A DNA stretch of 64,000 bases, from positions 37,483,984 through 37,547,983 of the forward strand of contig JAMXIF010000065.1 of the NCBI GenBank assembly GCA_028583685.1, read 5' to 3'. Numbering within the stretch: the stretch's first letter is position 1; every line of letters starts with the position of its first letter. Under the pieces are notes generated by a model. That model did no database searches. It saw only the letters and a program-made list of their open reading frames with translations, and was not told where the DNA came from. This DNA is from Petaurus breviceps papuanus. Taxonomy: Eukaryota; Chordata; Mammalia; Diprotodontia; Petauridae. A program made the position numbers and the translations under genes. Positions 1 to 15,100 of this stretch are shown piece after piece.

Positions 1-74
1 ATCATGAACTCTGAAAGTGTGATGCCGTGATCTTCGATCCTCATGACCCCTTGATCTAACCCTCTTCCTTGTAG

Positions 75-176
75 GCAGCCTGTACCGGAACCATAGCACC
101 AGCTTCAGCCTCTCAAACCTTGCGCTGCCCACAAAAGGGGCCAGAGATAAGACAACACCCTTCCCCAGTCTCAAAG
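75..176 (+). CDS. MADD: MADD exon M1
   Basis: This exon encodes [15 protein letters not shown] to PFPSLK, with two bases of a Gly codon at the start and one at the end. The acceptor is TTGTAG and the donor GTAACC. The peptide follows the human MADD segment almost residue for residue. Confidence 0.92.
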
Positions 177-3100
177 GTAACCGTAGTTAATGAATCTGAT
201 AAATTAGGGTGCTTCAGGAGTGATCTCGAGGGTCTAGGTGCCCTAGGTGGATGGAGTTCCACACGTCGTGAGCCATTTTGTTTGGCCATTGTCCCCACAT
301 AGAAATTATTGCGTCTTTCTCTGCTCACTGGGGGCTGAAGTCCATGGAGGGCTGTCAGGTGGATGGTGCTCTTAATCTCAAGGGGAGGCATTGCTATCTT
401 ACTTTGTATTGTGGCACTGTGGGCATACAGGACCTCTGCTCTCTCTGTCACTGGTGTGTCCTGCTGCTGTAGGTAAGACTAACCCTCATTCCCCGGCACT
501 TAGCCCAGTGTCTGGCATGCTGTGAGCCCCAAATGCGTAGGAGGTAAGAGTGCTGGACTCGGAGGCTGGAAGGCCTGAGTCTAATCCTGCCTCACACCCT
601 TACCAGCCGTATGATCTTGAGTGAATCACTTACCCTTTATCAGCCTCAGTTTACTTATCTGAAAAATGGTCATAATATTAATGGTACCTACCTCACAAAC
701 TTGTTATGAGGCTCAGATGATAGAATATATCAGGGAAGCATTCTGCAAAACTTAAAGTGCTATATAAACGCTGTTATTATGCTATTGTTATCTGATTGAG
801 AGATTGGCCGGTTGTTTGCCATGCCTCCCTTCCAGACCTGCAAAGGAGCTGGCGTGGGAGGGTGGTAGAGGACAGCCCAGGGCTGCCGATAAGGCTAGGG
901 AGCCTATGTGTGAAGCCTGGTAGTTGGTTTGTTTCTGCTTTAAGTTCTGACATTGAGTCAATTGCAATGATGGTTAATGAAGCCTGAGTGGGTCTTTGGG
1001 ATTCAATATGATCGGTGTTTTCCTTGCATATTGGCCTGGGATACTGTGATTAGACTAGACTGAGAAGGGGTTTGATGGTCCCTGAACTGAACTTTTACTA
1101 CCAAAAGGCCTATCATGTTCCTTGTTGGGGGAGAAAACGGGGAAAATGGGATAAAATGGTTTGTGAAGCTAGCTGGTGTTTCTGGGACCCAGGTGATGCC
1201 ATTGCAATGTGGGCAGCCAGAGCGGGACATAGCCGGGGAGGAGGAGAGGTTCTTCATATTCCTGGCGTGCCATTTCACACATTTGAAGGAAACAGCAATT
1301 AATGATTCTTTCACTGCATGACCACATTCCGCCTCTCATCTGCTTTGCTTAGCCCCCCCGCTTCTCTCCTGCAAGGGCGTCTGTTCAGGATGAGGATCAT
1401 TGGGGGGAGGCCCTGGGCTGGGTATTTCATGCCGGTCGGCAATCTCTTTTCCTTCCAGCATGTGGCTGTTTGGTGACTGGAGCTGCCAGGCTCCCTGTGC
1501 TATTTTCCCTACCAGCTCTGGCTTTGAGCCCTTGCTCAGCTAGCTCTGGGTCCCTGCAGGTGAGGCCACCAAAGATGGCAGCTACTGGAAGCAGGGCTCT
1601 GGGGCCTAGCCCAGAGTGCTTAGTGCTTGGCATATTTCTGGCTACAGCTCCATTGAGGGGTTTAGGGGTTGGAGTATTGTGGTGCACCTACTAATTGTGT
1701 TTTTATGTCCCAGTATTTGGGCTAAATACTCTAATGGAGATTGTTACTGAAGCCGGCCCCGGGAGCGGTGAAGGTGGGTTTTGCCTGCGAGCTGTGCATG
1801 ACCTTCTTTTCCCAGCATCTTCTGTGTCTGCCTGGGGACCACCCTACTCATGGGGCAAGCAGCATCAATGAGCAATCTACCTGCCCCTCTCCCCCATGAT
1901 GCCTTTTGCTTGCCCACAGCGTGCTGCTGGTGCTGGGGACATGCATGTGGAGTGGCCTTGTCTCCATTCCCACCTCCTCCATGTTCCCTTGGCTGGTTTC
2001 TGCCTATGTGTGATGCCTTGGGACCACTGCCACCCAGCCCTTGTTAGGAATGGGTGTGGACCATGGCTGCTCAGAGCTGTGTGGCACCAGCTGCTGACAC
2101 ATGATAGTGACCTGTCTTACTTCTACCTTTCTGGCTATAGGAAGCCGGCGAGCCTTGGTGGATCAGAAGTCATCAGTCATCAAGCATAGCCCCACAGTGA
2201 AAAGAGAGTCTCCGTCACCTCAGGGACGAGCCAGCAATTCCAGGTAATGAATGGCCAGGCAACCACGTCAGGAGAGCAGTGTTTGAAGGGCTTCCGCGTG
2301 AGAGGGAGGGAGGACGGGGAGCCTCAGAACCCCCAGTCCCCCAGAGGGGGCAGGCCTAGCTTTTTGCTTGGGCCTCTCACTCAGGTTCAGTTGGTGAGTT
2401 ACAGTGATGGTTGAGTGGGCCACTGGGCAGGCGGGGCTTGGGCCAGGAGCAGGGGCCACATCTCTAAGGTGGCTTGTGTACCCACAGTGAGAACCAGCAG
2501 TTCCTGAAAGAGGTTGTGCACAGCGTGTTAGATGGCCAAGGAGTGGGCTGGCTCAGCGTGAAGAAGGTGAGGCGGCTGCTGGAGAGTGAGCAGTTGCGAG
2601 GCTTTGTCCTGAGCAAGCTGAACCGCCTGGCGCCCCCGGAGGATGGCGCTCCCCAGGAGATGATCCCCGATGTGGTCAGTGAGCTGTCTGCAGTGGGCAG
2701 CGGGGGCAGGGCGGGCTTGGTGGCAGTGCGTGGGTTCTAGCCCCTGCCCTTGTCGTCTCAGGAGATAAGCCGCAAGGTCTACAAGGGCATGCTAGACCTC
2801 CTCAAGTGCATGGTGCTGAGCCTGGAGCAGTCTTACGCCAATGCTGGCCTTGGCGGCATGGCCAGCACCTTTGGGCTCCTGGAGATCGCCCAGACCCACT
2901 ACTACAGCAAAGGTGAGGCCTGCGGCCGTTGGCCAGCTGGCCAGCCCTGGCTTGTCTCCTCTGCACGCAGCGTTCACTCCTGGACCCTGACTATTGTCTC
3001 CTCAGCTCGTTCCCATTCTCCCCTGTTTGTAGCTTGTTTGTGCATCGTGATCTGAACGTTCTCTCCCTGTGAGACTGTGAGCTCCTCGAGCTAAATGTCC

Positions 3101-6100
3101 ATTGACTGACTGGGGTTGGGGTTGGGGATGGGGCCTGTGCCATTTCATTGAGACAGAGAACCCTGCACCAGCGCATTTCTCTACAGCTCAAAGTCTTAGC
3201 GTCTCAGTGGCCTGGGACACATGGGCAGTTAAGTGACTGATGGAGGTCACTCAGCCAGGATGACCAGAAGCAGGACTCGAACCCAGGTCTTCTGGACTCC
3301 AGGGCCAGCTCCCTAGCTGCTCCACCATGCCGTCTACATTGTTTTCGTATGAGTAGACAATTCACAGCCTGTTTCCTGTGTTCTTGAGTCTGCCTGTTCT
3401 ATGTCATTCACCCTGTCTGTCTCCCTCACCGTTGCCCTTCATCCTGCCTAGTCTCCAGACCTTGCTTCGTTCTTCCTCCCTCTCTGGCCTGCTCACTCTG
3501 GCATTCTTTTCCTCAGAGCCAGATAAACGGAAGAGAAGTCCCACGGATAGTGCAAACACACCAGTTGGCAAGGATCCAGGCCTGGCTGGACGGGGAGATC
3601 CAAAGGCCATGGCACAGCTGAGGGTTCCCCAGTTGGGGCCACGGGCACCAAGTGCTACAGGAAGGGGCCCCAAGGAGCTGGACACCAGAAGCCTAAAGGA
3701 AGAGAATTTTGTAGCTTCTATTGGTGGGTATTGCTGTGCTCAGTGCCATGGACAGGCGCCCGTTTCCAAATCTTCCTTCTGTTCCCACATTCCATCCAGA
3801 ACCCTGTCCTTGTCTTTGTCATATTTTGCTTCTCAGAGAGGAGCTCACCTAGTGATGCCTCCCTGTCCCTTCCCAATATACCCTCATACCTTCTTCTGTC
3901 CCTTATTGCACCTTGACTCTGCCTAGACAACGGGCAGGGTCTTTCTCAAGGCACAAGGAAGGGCGGCTAATGAGGCTCCATTTTGGATTCTGCGCTGCAC
4001 TTCTGACTTCCTTGGCTCATTGGCATCTGGAGTCTCTTTTCTGTAAAGAGGCCACGTGAGCCCTGGAAAGCTAGGGGAAGTTGGGAGATGTGTCCAAAGT
4101 AAGGAAGGTTATCTGGGCCTCTGGAGCCCGTTTTGGTCCCCGTCCTACTCATCCACTTCCAGGACACACAGTGCTGACTCCCATGGGAACTGTCCAGCAA
4201 CCCCCCCTCTCCTCTTCATCTTTGGGATCTCTGTCTCAGAATTGTAGCAATCTGAGCCAGTTTTTCCATAAATATTTCAGCCTTAACCTTGGCTAAGAGC
4301 TTGACACTGCTATTTCTCCAGTCCCCACTAGAGAAGGAGAGTGCACCTTCGGCAGTAGAGTGGGGAGCTCTCTGTGTCCTCCCCACATGCCACTTGACCT
4401 TGAGCTGCCGAGGCCCTGGCTTGCTTTCACCTTGGCCCTGGGTCCCTGAACAGCACACTTCATGCTGTGGACTGCTTGTCACAACCCTTAGTAACTGCTG
4501 CTTTATCACCAGAAAGTGGTTATGGATAAAATTCAGGTCCAGCCAATGCTCGGCCTTGCCCAGTGGGAGCTAAGCCTGCCGACTCAGTGAGAGGCTCTTC
4601 TCAGCTGATGTTTCCTGAATCGTGAGATCAAAACTCTCTTCTCGAGCTATAAAAAATGCAATTCTGTGGTTCTCTTATATTCCCTCTGACATTTGCCAGA
4701 AGGGAAGGGGGAGCTTAGCTTCCATGGAACTTCCAGACAATCTGGAATGTTCAGCACACAGATCAGGCAGAGCAGTTAGTGCAGCTGCCTAGCTGAGGAA
4801 TGAGGCTTCTGGAGGGGGCAGGCAGACTTTGAGTGGGAAGGGCTCTCTCGCCAGCAGCTGGGGGATTGGTCACTAGCTAAACAAATAGGCCTCCATCCAT
4901 CACTAAGTCCTTGGTGAGTTAATCATGTCTGCATTCAAGCTCTTGAAAACCTTACCTTGCTTGTTTGTTGTCTAAAGTGGCACTTTTCCTCCAGTGTGAG
5001 TCTCTAAAAATTGCCTTGTCCTAAAAAGGCAATATCACATCCTTTTCATCCAAGACAAGGACCTGACTACCCCCGATGGGGTAGGACCAGAAGTTTTGTG
5101 CCTTCCATTCTTCTTTAGTGTGTGAAGGAAGAGGCATTGGGACTCTCGATTTGGAATGCTGTACCCTGGCCTGGATCTCCCGGGGTGGGGTGGGTTTCCA
5201 TTCCGCCCGTCTGACCAGCCTCTGACTCTCTCTGTCTTTCTCTCCTGCTTGCATTGCATCTGGGGTAGAGTTGTGGAACAAGCACCAGGAAGTGAAAAAA
5301 CAAAAAGCTTTGGACAAACAGAGTAAGGAACAAACGCCCCCCTCCCTGCCCCAAAGTCCCCCATACCTGCCAACTCCCAAGGCCCAGCTGGAGCAGATTT
5401 ACTGCGTCAACCCTATCCAAATTTGCTCTAGGGGATATTTGGAATAAGTGTGAGCAGGTAGGTGGTATGTGGCCTGGAGACCCCTTCTCCCCCTCATAGC
5501 TAGAGTTCCTATTTGAGTAAACCCTGGGAGCTTGGTTCTCTGTGCCGTCAGAGTTGGTGGGGAGAGTCCCTTGTTGGATGACATCTCCCTCACCTAGGAG
5601 AAGGCCTCTGGGCACAGTTGGCAGAGATGGGTGCTGCCCCTCCTGTGTTGAGTCTGTAGCTGCACCTCCCTCCCTGGTGCCTTGCCTAGGGGTGCTTTCT
5701 TGCTTTCTGTCATTCTGTCCTTCTGCCATCCCATTGTTTGGGGTCGGGGGGAAGAGGAAGTGTGGGAGGCCTTTGTCTTAGACCTGGAGACCTTGAGGAG
5801 GCTGAGCAGTGTCCAGTGAAACAACTACTGTTTCTTTGTCTCATTGGGCTAAATTACCCTCTCAAGCCCCTTCAGACACTCACTTGGGAGCCACTGTGTG
5901 ACCCATCACTTTGCCTTGGGCACCAGTGGAGTTCAAACTGTGAGTGCAGTGGCGTGTGGTCCAGACATTTGTTTGTGGGTCTTTTTGTGTTTGGGACTGG
6001 TTTACCAAGGGTTGGCCTAGGGTGAGAAGAGGGGTGCAGAGCCCCTTGGAGCAAGGTTGGATGCTTCTCAGTGGATTTTTAAGGAACTGGGGGCTTGTTA

Positions 6101-9100
6101 ATCCAATGGGATGCTGAGGAAAGTAGTCCATGGAAAGGTGGTTAGGACTTGCTGACCAGTTCTGAAACCGGTTTGTTCTGTAATCTCTGTCCCCACCATC
6201 CATGGGTCCTGGTTAACCAGATATCATTGCCTTTCCTCAGGGCCTGAAGGAATCAAACCTGTCTTTGACCTTGGTGAGACAGATGAGAAGAAGTCCCAGA
6301 TCAGCGCAGACAGTGGTGTGAGCCTGATGTCCGGTTCTCAGGTTTGTGATGACCCCGTTGGTGCTGGATCCCAGTGGCCTTCTCAGCCCTTTTACGTGAC
6401 CTGTCCTGGGAGGGAGGGCATAGTGGGCAAAGGGGAGACAAGTACTTCTTAAGGAGACTGCGGGTAAAGCAGCTAACTTGCTGAGCCTTGTGTTTCTGTC
6501 TCTCATTTCAGAAAAGTGACCTGGAATCCACCATTAGTGTAGGCCCAGCAGTTATGATCCGAAGCACGAGCCAGGATTCTGAAGTTAGCACTGTGGTAGG
6601 GGAACACCACACTGGCATCTTGGGTGCAGGGAATGGAGGAAGGTTGCTTTCATTTAGAGACTTACCCTAGTTTCAGTTCACCAGAGTTCCTGCTCTGGTC
6701 CTGCCTGTTCATGGAAAGGTCTTTCTGTCTTGGACCAGACCTTAAGACCCCCCACTCATCATTTTGTTAATAACAAGATACTCCTTGGGAGCACTTGGCA
6801 CTTCTGGGTGACTGCATCGAGTTCTTGGTTCCTTGTTAGAGGATCTCTTTGCCATGGGGAGTATCGCTTACTGCTTGTTTCCCCCCGCCCCAGGTGAGTA
6901 ACAGTTCTGGAGAGACATTGGGAGCGGACAGTGACCTGAGCAGCAATGCAGGTGATGGACCAGGTGGTGATGGCAGTGCCCACTTGGCAGGACTTCGTGG
7001 CACTGTGTCTGACAGCGAGATTGAGACCAATTCTGCCTCGGGCGCCATCTTTGTAAGCTTTATTTTCTGCCCAGGGAAAGCCATTTCTCTTCTCCAGAAG
7101 GGAAAAATCAAAGCATGAGGAGGGAGACAGAGCCAGGGATGTGGATATCCTCAAAAAAATTAAGAGTTGATTTTAATGAGAATTTCCTTCAGGCTTTTTT
7201 CTCTCTCACAGAACTATTATGAATCTATTGTCTGGACTTTTTAGAGCAGAGGTTTCAAATGTGTGACCAACAGTACTACTACCAAGTGTGGCCCAAACCA
7301 GATAAAAAAAATCATCGGAAAATATTTATCAAAATATGTAAAAATACAGTAAAATGCATACAGTAAAATACAGTAATAATGCCATATTCTAAAACGAAGT
7401 CAGTATGTGGCCTGCAGGGAGCCTTTTGTATGGATTAATGGTCCCTGTATCCACTGGAATTTGACACCTGTTTTTAGTAGCATTCTCTTCAATCAGTGAT
7501 CATTCGGACACCTAGCCCAATTTGATAAAGGCTTTATCAACTCGTGTAATAATGTCAATGTGTGAAACACTCAGAATAGTTACCCTGATAACAGGGCAGT
7601 GATATCAGATCACTTGGGACTAATCAACAATAACAAGGTCAGAACTGAATTGATCTTTGCTCTTGTAGAATATCTCAATCAATCAACAAGTATTTATTAA
7701 CTTCCCATGTATCACATACTGTGCCAAGCTCAGGAAATGCAAAGAAAAAGCAAAAAAGAGAATCTGCCCTCAAGGGCTTACATTCTACTAAAGGAGATAA
7801 TTTAGAAAGCAGAATTTACAAGATAAATTAAGAGGTGGAACTGACAACTTGGGGGAACAAGGCCTCCTGGAGGAGGTGATGTGTGAGCTAAGTTTAAAGG
7901 GAAGCTAGACCTCCTAAGAAGTGGAGTTTAGGAAGGAAAGCATTCTAAGTATTAGGAGACAGCCACTGCAGAAGTACCAGGAGGTGAGATGAAGTGTTGT
8001 GTGCGAAAAACAAGAAGTCCAGTATGGTTGGCTCATTCACTGCCCAGAGGGGAGGAGAATGGAAAAAGATTGCAAAGCTAGGAAGGGTTTTAAATGCCAA
8101 ATGAGGCTTTATGTTTGATGCAGGAGGTAATGGGCATCATTGGGATTTACTTAATAGTGGGGTGGCATGGTCAGACCTATACTTTAAGGAAATCTCTCTG
8201 GGGGCGGCTAGGTGGCACAGTGAGTAGAGCGCCGGCCCTGGAGTCAGGAGGACCTGGGTTCAAATCCGGCCTCAGACACTTATCACACTTACTAGCTGTG
8301 GGACCTTGGGCAAGTCGATTAACCCCAATTGCCCTACAAAAAGCAAAAAAAAATATCTGGCAAGTAGATGGAGGCTGGATTGGAGAGGGGAGAGCCTTGT
8401 TGAAGTAGTCCAGATAATGAGGTTCTGAATGAGGTTGGTAGCTTTGTTCCTGTGGCAGAGATGTTTTAGACGTTGAAACGGAAAGATTTGGAAACTGATT
8501 GGGTCTGGAGGATAAATGAAAGAACGGTCAAGGATGATGCCATGGCTGCGAGCCTAGGCGCCTGGGAGAAGGACGGTGCCCTCTCCAGGGAGAGAGAAGT
8601 TCAGGCGAGGGAGCGCAACGCGTTCTGGGTTCTGTTATGGACGTATGGAATTTGAGATGCTTCTAGGACATTCAGTTCGAAGTGTCCAGCAGGTAAATTG
8701 GTGATGTATGACTGGAACTCAGAAGAGTGACTGGCCCTGGATGACTAGATCTGGGCCTTGTCTGCAGAAAAACGATTATTGAACCCAAGGGAGCTGACAG
8801 GATCTCCAAGTGAGAAAGAATAGAGAAGCCTAGGACAGGCCTGTAGGGACACCCACAGTTAGCGCTCCTGACAGAGAAGAAAATCCAGCAAAAGAGACTG
8901 AAAAGGATTGCTCAGACAAGTCAGAGGAGAACCAAGAGAGAGCAGAGTTGAGAAAACCCAGAGAGGAATGTTCAGGAGGAAAAGTCGGTCAACACGGCAG
9001 ATGCTAGAGAGAGGCCAGGAAAGCTGAGGATCAGGAAGAGGCTGTTAGCTTGGCCATTTAAGAGAGCATTAGTCACTTTGGGTAGAACAGCTTCAATTAA

Positions 9101-12100
9101 ATGATGTTGGAAGCAGGATGCAAAAGATTGAGAAGAGGGTGAGAGGACAGGAAGTGGAGATACTACTAATTATCAGTCGACTAAGAGGTGTTTGTCAGGC
9201 ATCCTTCAGTGTGCCAGTCATTTGCTAAACACCAGGGATATAGAAAAGGGCGAAAACATGGTCCCTGCTCTTAAGGAGCATGCATTTTAAAGGAGGAAAC
9301 AACATGCAGCCATGCACTTACAAGATAAATACAGAGGAATGGTAGCCTGGGAAAGGGCTCTTTCAGAATGGCTTCTGGGTCATCCATTCAAAGTGGTGGG
9401 ATGACAAAGTGGTGGGCACAAAAGTCATTGATAAAGGAAGTGGGACGTCCTGGAGGGCAGGAGAGAAGCGTCTACCAAATGGAACTGGAAGATCACTAGT
9501 CTCGGTTATTCTGGCCAGGTAGGTCTTTGTGGCTGCCCTCTTCTGGCAGGGCAGGCTGCACCATCCTGGAAGGCAGAGGGGGTCACACAACAGTACATCC
9601 TAGGTCAGGCTGCTTCCATGATAATTTCTCCTTAAGTAGCCAGTTTGTTCAATTTGGCGCTCCAGCAGGCTTGCCATTTTGTCAGTCAGATGGGAAAGGG
9701 AGATCTCTAAGAGAGCCTTGGGCTTTGATGACTCTTAGTCTGTAGGGAGGCTAGAACATGACATTTAGACAGAATCAATTATTAATAGTGGTGATCATCC
9801 CCACCCACAGAGCCTCCTGTTCACATAAGAAGGTGCCATTATCTTGTAGCTTAGGGTGGAGAACAGAACTCAAAGCCAAAGGATTATGCAAATGCATGGG
9901 ATTTGCTCTTCCCTGAAATCTAATCCAAATGGTTGTAGGGAGCATTTCATGTCCTCCCATAACTTCTTTGTGAAGAATTCAGGACTTAGATGGGATGGTA
10001 TTGTAAGACATGGCATACCCTATAGTCTAGCAAGAATCCACTCCCCTGCATACCCATGAATCCTGAAGGATTTCAGACTATTTCTGTCATTGTACCTGGC
10101 ATGAAATTCCTCCTTGCTGAGGGGAAGGTAAACATCAGTTATTTGTGAGGTTGGCTTACTGAGAACAATTGCTCAGACCTTTTGACTTGGAATAGTTGGT
10201 CTTGAGATCAATTAGACCGAGTCACCACTAGGAAATAAGACCGCAAGGCTGTGAACTAAGAGGGAGGGTTTTCAGGAATGCTTTGTCCTCGTTTATAGAA
10301 TTACCTGCTTCAGTTTCATTTCCTACCGCTTATCTAATTGATAAAGAATACTGTGAGAATGAATACAGTAATGTTCTTGTTAATGCTATAGAAAACCCAG
10401 CTGGCTTTTCCTTGAGGCATGTAGGTACTCCTATCAAGAGTGATAAGAAAGAAAAGTTAGATTGAAAATGTAGGTAATAATGGAAATGGTAGTAATGGAA
10501 ACTAGCCTTTTAGACTGCTGCAGCAGTTATTTACTGGACTATTTAGAATAAAACACCCACTGATGGTCTGACTGGTCTGTGGCAGCTGATCTCCCATCTC
10601 CTCCTTGCAGGGCAAAGCCCACAGTCTGAAGCCAAGTACAAAGGAGAAAGCAATGGGCAGCCCCATTCGTCCTTTTGAAGATGTGAGCCAGCGTGTCTAC
10701 CTCTATGAGGGACTCCTAGGTAAGTGGGGGTACAGCCTCCCTGGGAAGGCCAGGCTCAGACAGGCTAGTTAGGCCAAGGGTGAGGAGGCCATCCAAACTG
10801 ATAAATTCCCTGGGAACTGGCACAGTCACCTAGGTCTCAGTTGATCTTTGGTGACCTACAGTGATCATATATTTGAAGGCAGTAGGAAGGAATAAACCGT
10901 GAGTGATCCTAGATGAATGTGCTAGACTTTGGTGTTCATCAACGTCCTGTTTCTCTTTCTTTTCCTGTATTCCCTCCTTTGCTGCCATGGCCCCTCCTGC
11001 TAATAACTTGGTAGGAAGGGACAAAGGATCCATGTGGGACCAGTTAGAGGATGCAGCTATGGAGACCTTCTCTATGAGTAACCACCTTTCCTTGTGTACT
11101 GTGTCTTTGGCACCTCCCGGGAGGGGCTTGCCTCATTGAGAGGCAGCTGGGGCAGGTGGCAGCCATGCCGTAGAGTGGGGGCAGAGTCTTGTGCTCCTTT
11201 CTTCCCTGGGGTTTGAAGTGACTCTCCTTCCTATGGAGAACACTTCTTCCTGTGGCTGAAGAGCCACCTCCAAATGGCTCATGTGAGATCCTCTGAGCAG
11301 CCTCTCTGCTATCCAGGTAAAGAACGTTCTACCCTGTGGGACCAGATGCAGTTCTGGGAAGATGCCTTCCTCGATGCTGTGATGTTGGAGAGAGAAGGCA
11401 TGGGCATGGATCAGGGACCCCAGGAAATGATCGACAGGTACAGAACCACAGTTTGGACCGCAGGAGTTGGCTTCTGCCTCCTCCCTTGGTGCTACCAGGC
11501 TGACTGATCTCGTCCTTGGACAGGTACCTATCCCTGGGAGAACACGACCGGAAGCGCCTGGAGGATGATGAAGATCGATTGCTAGCCACCCTCTTGAACA
11601 ACCTCATCTCCTTTATGCTTCTGATGAAGGTAATGAAGCTGTGGATTCTGGTCCCATGGAGTCTTGTTACTGCTGCCTGTTCTGGGTCACTGTAGAGTCT
11701 GTCCTCAGAGTCAGAGCCTCTAAGTGCAGCCTCTCTAAGGCTGTGGAAGTCTGAAGCCAGGTTCAAAGGCTTGTCATGAGGCAGCGGGCAGCTCTGGAAC
11801 AGGTGAAAGTCATCAGCATCTCAGCCAGTTATGACCGAGTCCAGAAAATGCCAGGATGCTGAAGGACACTCACTGCTGTGAAAGTGTTGTGACTCAGTGC
11901 CATGGCCTCAGAGCTCTCTTCTTCCCTATTACTCTGGCAAAAAAACACCACGGTATTACTCGAGGTGATCCTTGCCACCACTCCCTTCTTGATCCCAGGG
12001 ACACACTCTCTCCTTAGTCCTCTGTTCCCTCCAGAGAATTGAACCTTTGATTGGGGACTGACCTCTCCCCACAAGGTCTTCCTTTGGCTTCCTAGGTAAA

Positions 12101-15100
12101 CAAGAATGACATCCGAAAGAAGGTGAGGCGCCTCATGGGGAAGTCTCACATTGGGCTTGTGTATGGCCAGCAGATAAATGAAGTGTTGGATCAGCTGGCC
12201 AGCCTGGTGAGTACGTGCTGGGTTACCCCTTGACCTCATCTCTACCTCTTCTTCACCCCTGTAGTTAAGAAAGGCAGATAGTGCTGGTCCTAGTGAGGCA
12301 GGGGGGTGGGCCCTATAGAGCTGGGCCCCTGGTCTGCTGAAGCGTAGGGGCTTCTTCTTGGAATAGAGTTTTTAAATACATAAAACACCTAGGCTTACAA
12401 AGGAAATCAACTATGTTGGAATACAGGTATCAGAATATTAAAATACTAAGATTGCCTGCTCCCAAGAGCTTGCCTCTGCTGTGGAGACCAGGCAGCCCTG
12501 TTGGGCTCCAGAGGTATTAGTTTATTCTGATTTGGAGCACTGGCCAGAAGGCCTTAGCCCAGGAGGATATGTCTTCAAAAACAAGAAGTCTTGTCTATGG
12601 TACAAACTTTCTTATCTTTGAGGTATTCGTTCAGGGAGTCCTGATAGGTAGAACAGGAGCTAGCACTGAGACTGAATAGGGTCCTATTCTTAGCTCCAGT
12701 GCTGACCAGGGCCCTGCCCAGAGTCCTCTTTGACCTAAAAGGTGTCTTCTCTACTAGAATGGGCGGGACGTGTCTCTCCAGCCGAGTGGCAGCCGTCACA
12801 TCAAGAAACAGACATTCGTGGTGCATGCAGGGACAGACACCAGTGGTGATATCTTCTTTATGGAGGTAGGTGTCGACCAGAAACATGGAGAATGAATAGA
12901 AATCTTCCAGCCCAGAAGCCAGAGAACATTTGTCCATGTTGTCACAGGACTATAGGAGACTAGATCCAGAGTGGAAGCCCACTCTTCCAAAATCACTTGG
13001 CTTTCGGCTAAATAGTGGTGTAAAGGTGACAAGTGATCGCTTACCATAGGTTGATTTCTTTGGAATTTTAGGGTCCAATTATAGCCCCCCAGAAGTTGCA
13101 CTGGATTAAAATAAGTTATAAGAACATTCCAGTTTGGCTCATTTGGGCTCGTTTTTCATGATTGTTAGAAGATGTCAAATAGAGAAGGGCTGCCCTGAAA
13201 AAGAAATGCAAGCCATGGGCTGATGGGCCTAGAGAAGGGGTCGGCAAGTCTTGTTGATGTACTACACATGCTGAGTCCATCCTTGGTTGGATGGCCCAAG
13301 GGGGATGCTGATCCTAGCTTGGCGTGGGATTGGAGGCATTTCCCCTGTGGCACAGTTGCCAGGAACCTCATTCCCTCAGTGCCAGCCAGGCATCATGTCT
13401 AAGGGCTCAGAGCTTGCTGCCTCCCTCCCTTCCAGGAGTTCTAAGCCATCCTCCGGAGATAGGGCAATCCCAGCCCCCCAGAAGGGGGCCTCCCTCGGGA
13501 CCAGTCTCCACATACAGCTGTGCCCTTTGAGTATCTGACATTGACCACGAGGACGCCACAGGCTCTCAAGGCGCCTTAGAATATTGCCCAAAGCTCACCA
13601 GCTATAGTGGGCAGCAGCAGGGGCCGCTTCCACACCCTGAGCTTTATGCACGCCATTGTACTGGCATCTGAACCATGCCCTGGTGCCCGGAACATGTCTC
13701 TGCCTCCTCTCTGGCCCTTAGGATTATTGCTCCATAAGCGATTATGGAATGTTGTCCTTTCCATTTTTCCAGGCTGTGAAATGGAAATGTGGTGTTTGGC
13801 TTAAAATCACAGCTGAGCTGGACTAGAATTTAGGAGCTTACAGTTCCCAGTGAGCAGCCTTGGCCTTCTTTCATTCATGACCATGTATCTCCACAGGCTT
13901 CTTGGAATCTACAGCAAACTCTTGAACATTAAAATTCTTTTTGGCAGGCCTCGGATGTCTTTGGTGTAGACCCTTTGGTATTTCTGCTGCCCTTTGTTGG
14001 GCAGAATACTTCCAAAAATGAGATGTTTTCTCTAAAATACGTTCAACTTTTCAAAGTTAAATTCAGTAGTCATAGGAATGAAATATTTGTTCAATGGAAG
14101 GCTCACTGGGGAGGGAATGAGATTTATTCAGAAATGACTATGCCCCTATCAATAGAAAAAAGATAAAAAAGAGGACAAGTGAACAGAGGTGCCTCTGAGG
14201 CCTTGCTCAGAGCTGACATTAGGAATCTTACTGACTGGCCTTCTGCTTTGGTCGGCCTGCCCCGATGACCAAACTTGCCTGATCTCTGAGGACGTTAGTT
14301 TAGAGGTGGGAGGGCGAGGCATCCCTCATCTCCTTGGCAGCTCACAGAATCCCTAGAACTGTGATGTGGGTTTTTTATAAAGGCCTCTCACTGGGACTCC
14401 CTTTCTTCTCACAGCCCTCTCACATAAGCTCCTAGCAGAGGGCTGTAGGATGGGCCATGGGGCGGCTGTGGCAGGAGCCGAGGCCCTGGGGGCAGGTGAG
14501 GCCTCCAGGTGGGAGCACTGAGCTCGCTGTCTTCTCCCTGCAGGTATGTGATGACTGTGTCGTCCTGCGCAGCAGCATCGGGACGGTGTCTGAGCGTTGG
14601 TGGTACGAGAAGCTCATCAACATGACCTACTGCCCCAAGACCAAGGTGCTCTGTCTGTGGAGGAGGAACGGGCCCGAGACGCAGCTCAACAAGTTCTACA
14701 CCAAGAAGGTGCAGGCCTGGTGTCCCCTGCCATGGGGGCGGGGGAGGGAGGAGCTCCCGGGTACAGCGTGGCTCCGGGGCCAGGCCTTGGGGGCCAGAGG
14801 CTGGCCTGACTCCCCCTTGTGTGATGCAGTGTCGGGAGCTGTACTACTGTGTGAAGGACAGCATGGAACGGGCCGCGGCACGGCAGCACAGCACCAAGCC
14901 AGGTGAGAGCCCGTGCAGCACCCCTGCCAGGCAGGAGCCTTGTGGGCTGTCAGAATTCCGACAGGGAGCTCCCCGGGGCCTGACAGCCTCCTTCCTCAAT
15001 ACAGGTCCAGAGCTGGGCGGTGAGTTCCCAGTGCAGGACATGAGGACGGGCGAGGGTGGCTTGCTTCAGGTTACGCTGGAGGGGATCAACCTTAAGTTCA

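Noticed and set aside
5115-5729. 204-residue - strand open frame opposite MADD exon M6
   Set aside because: It has no domain resemblance and lies antisense to a clear exon and intron; composition explains it.
8200-8353. Possible tRNA gene from A/B-box-like sequence
   Set aside because: The tRNA-like part is the head of a SINE seen in many copies here with an A-rich tail and target duplications. No cloverleaf of a working tRNA is kept.
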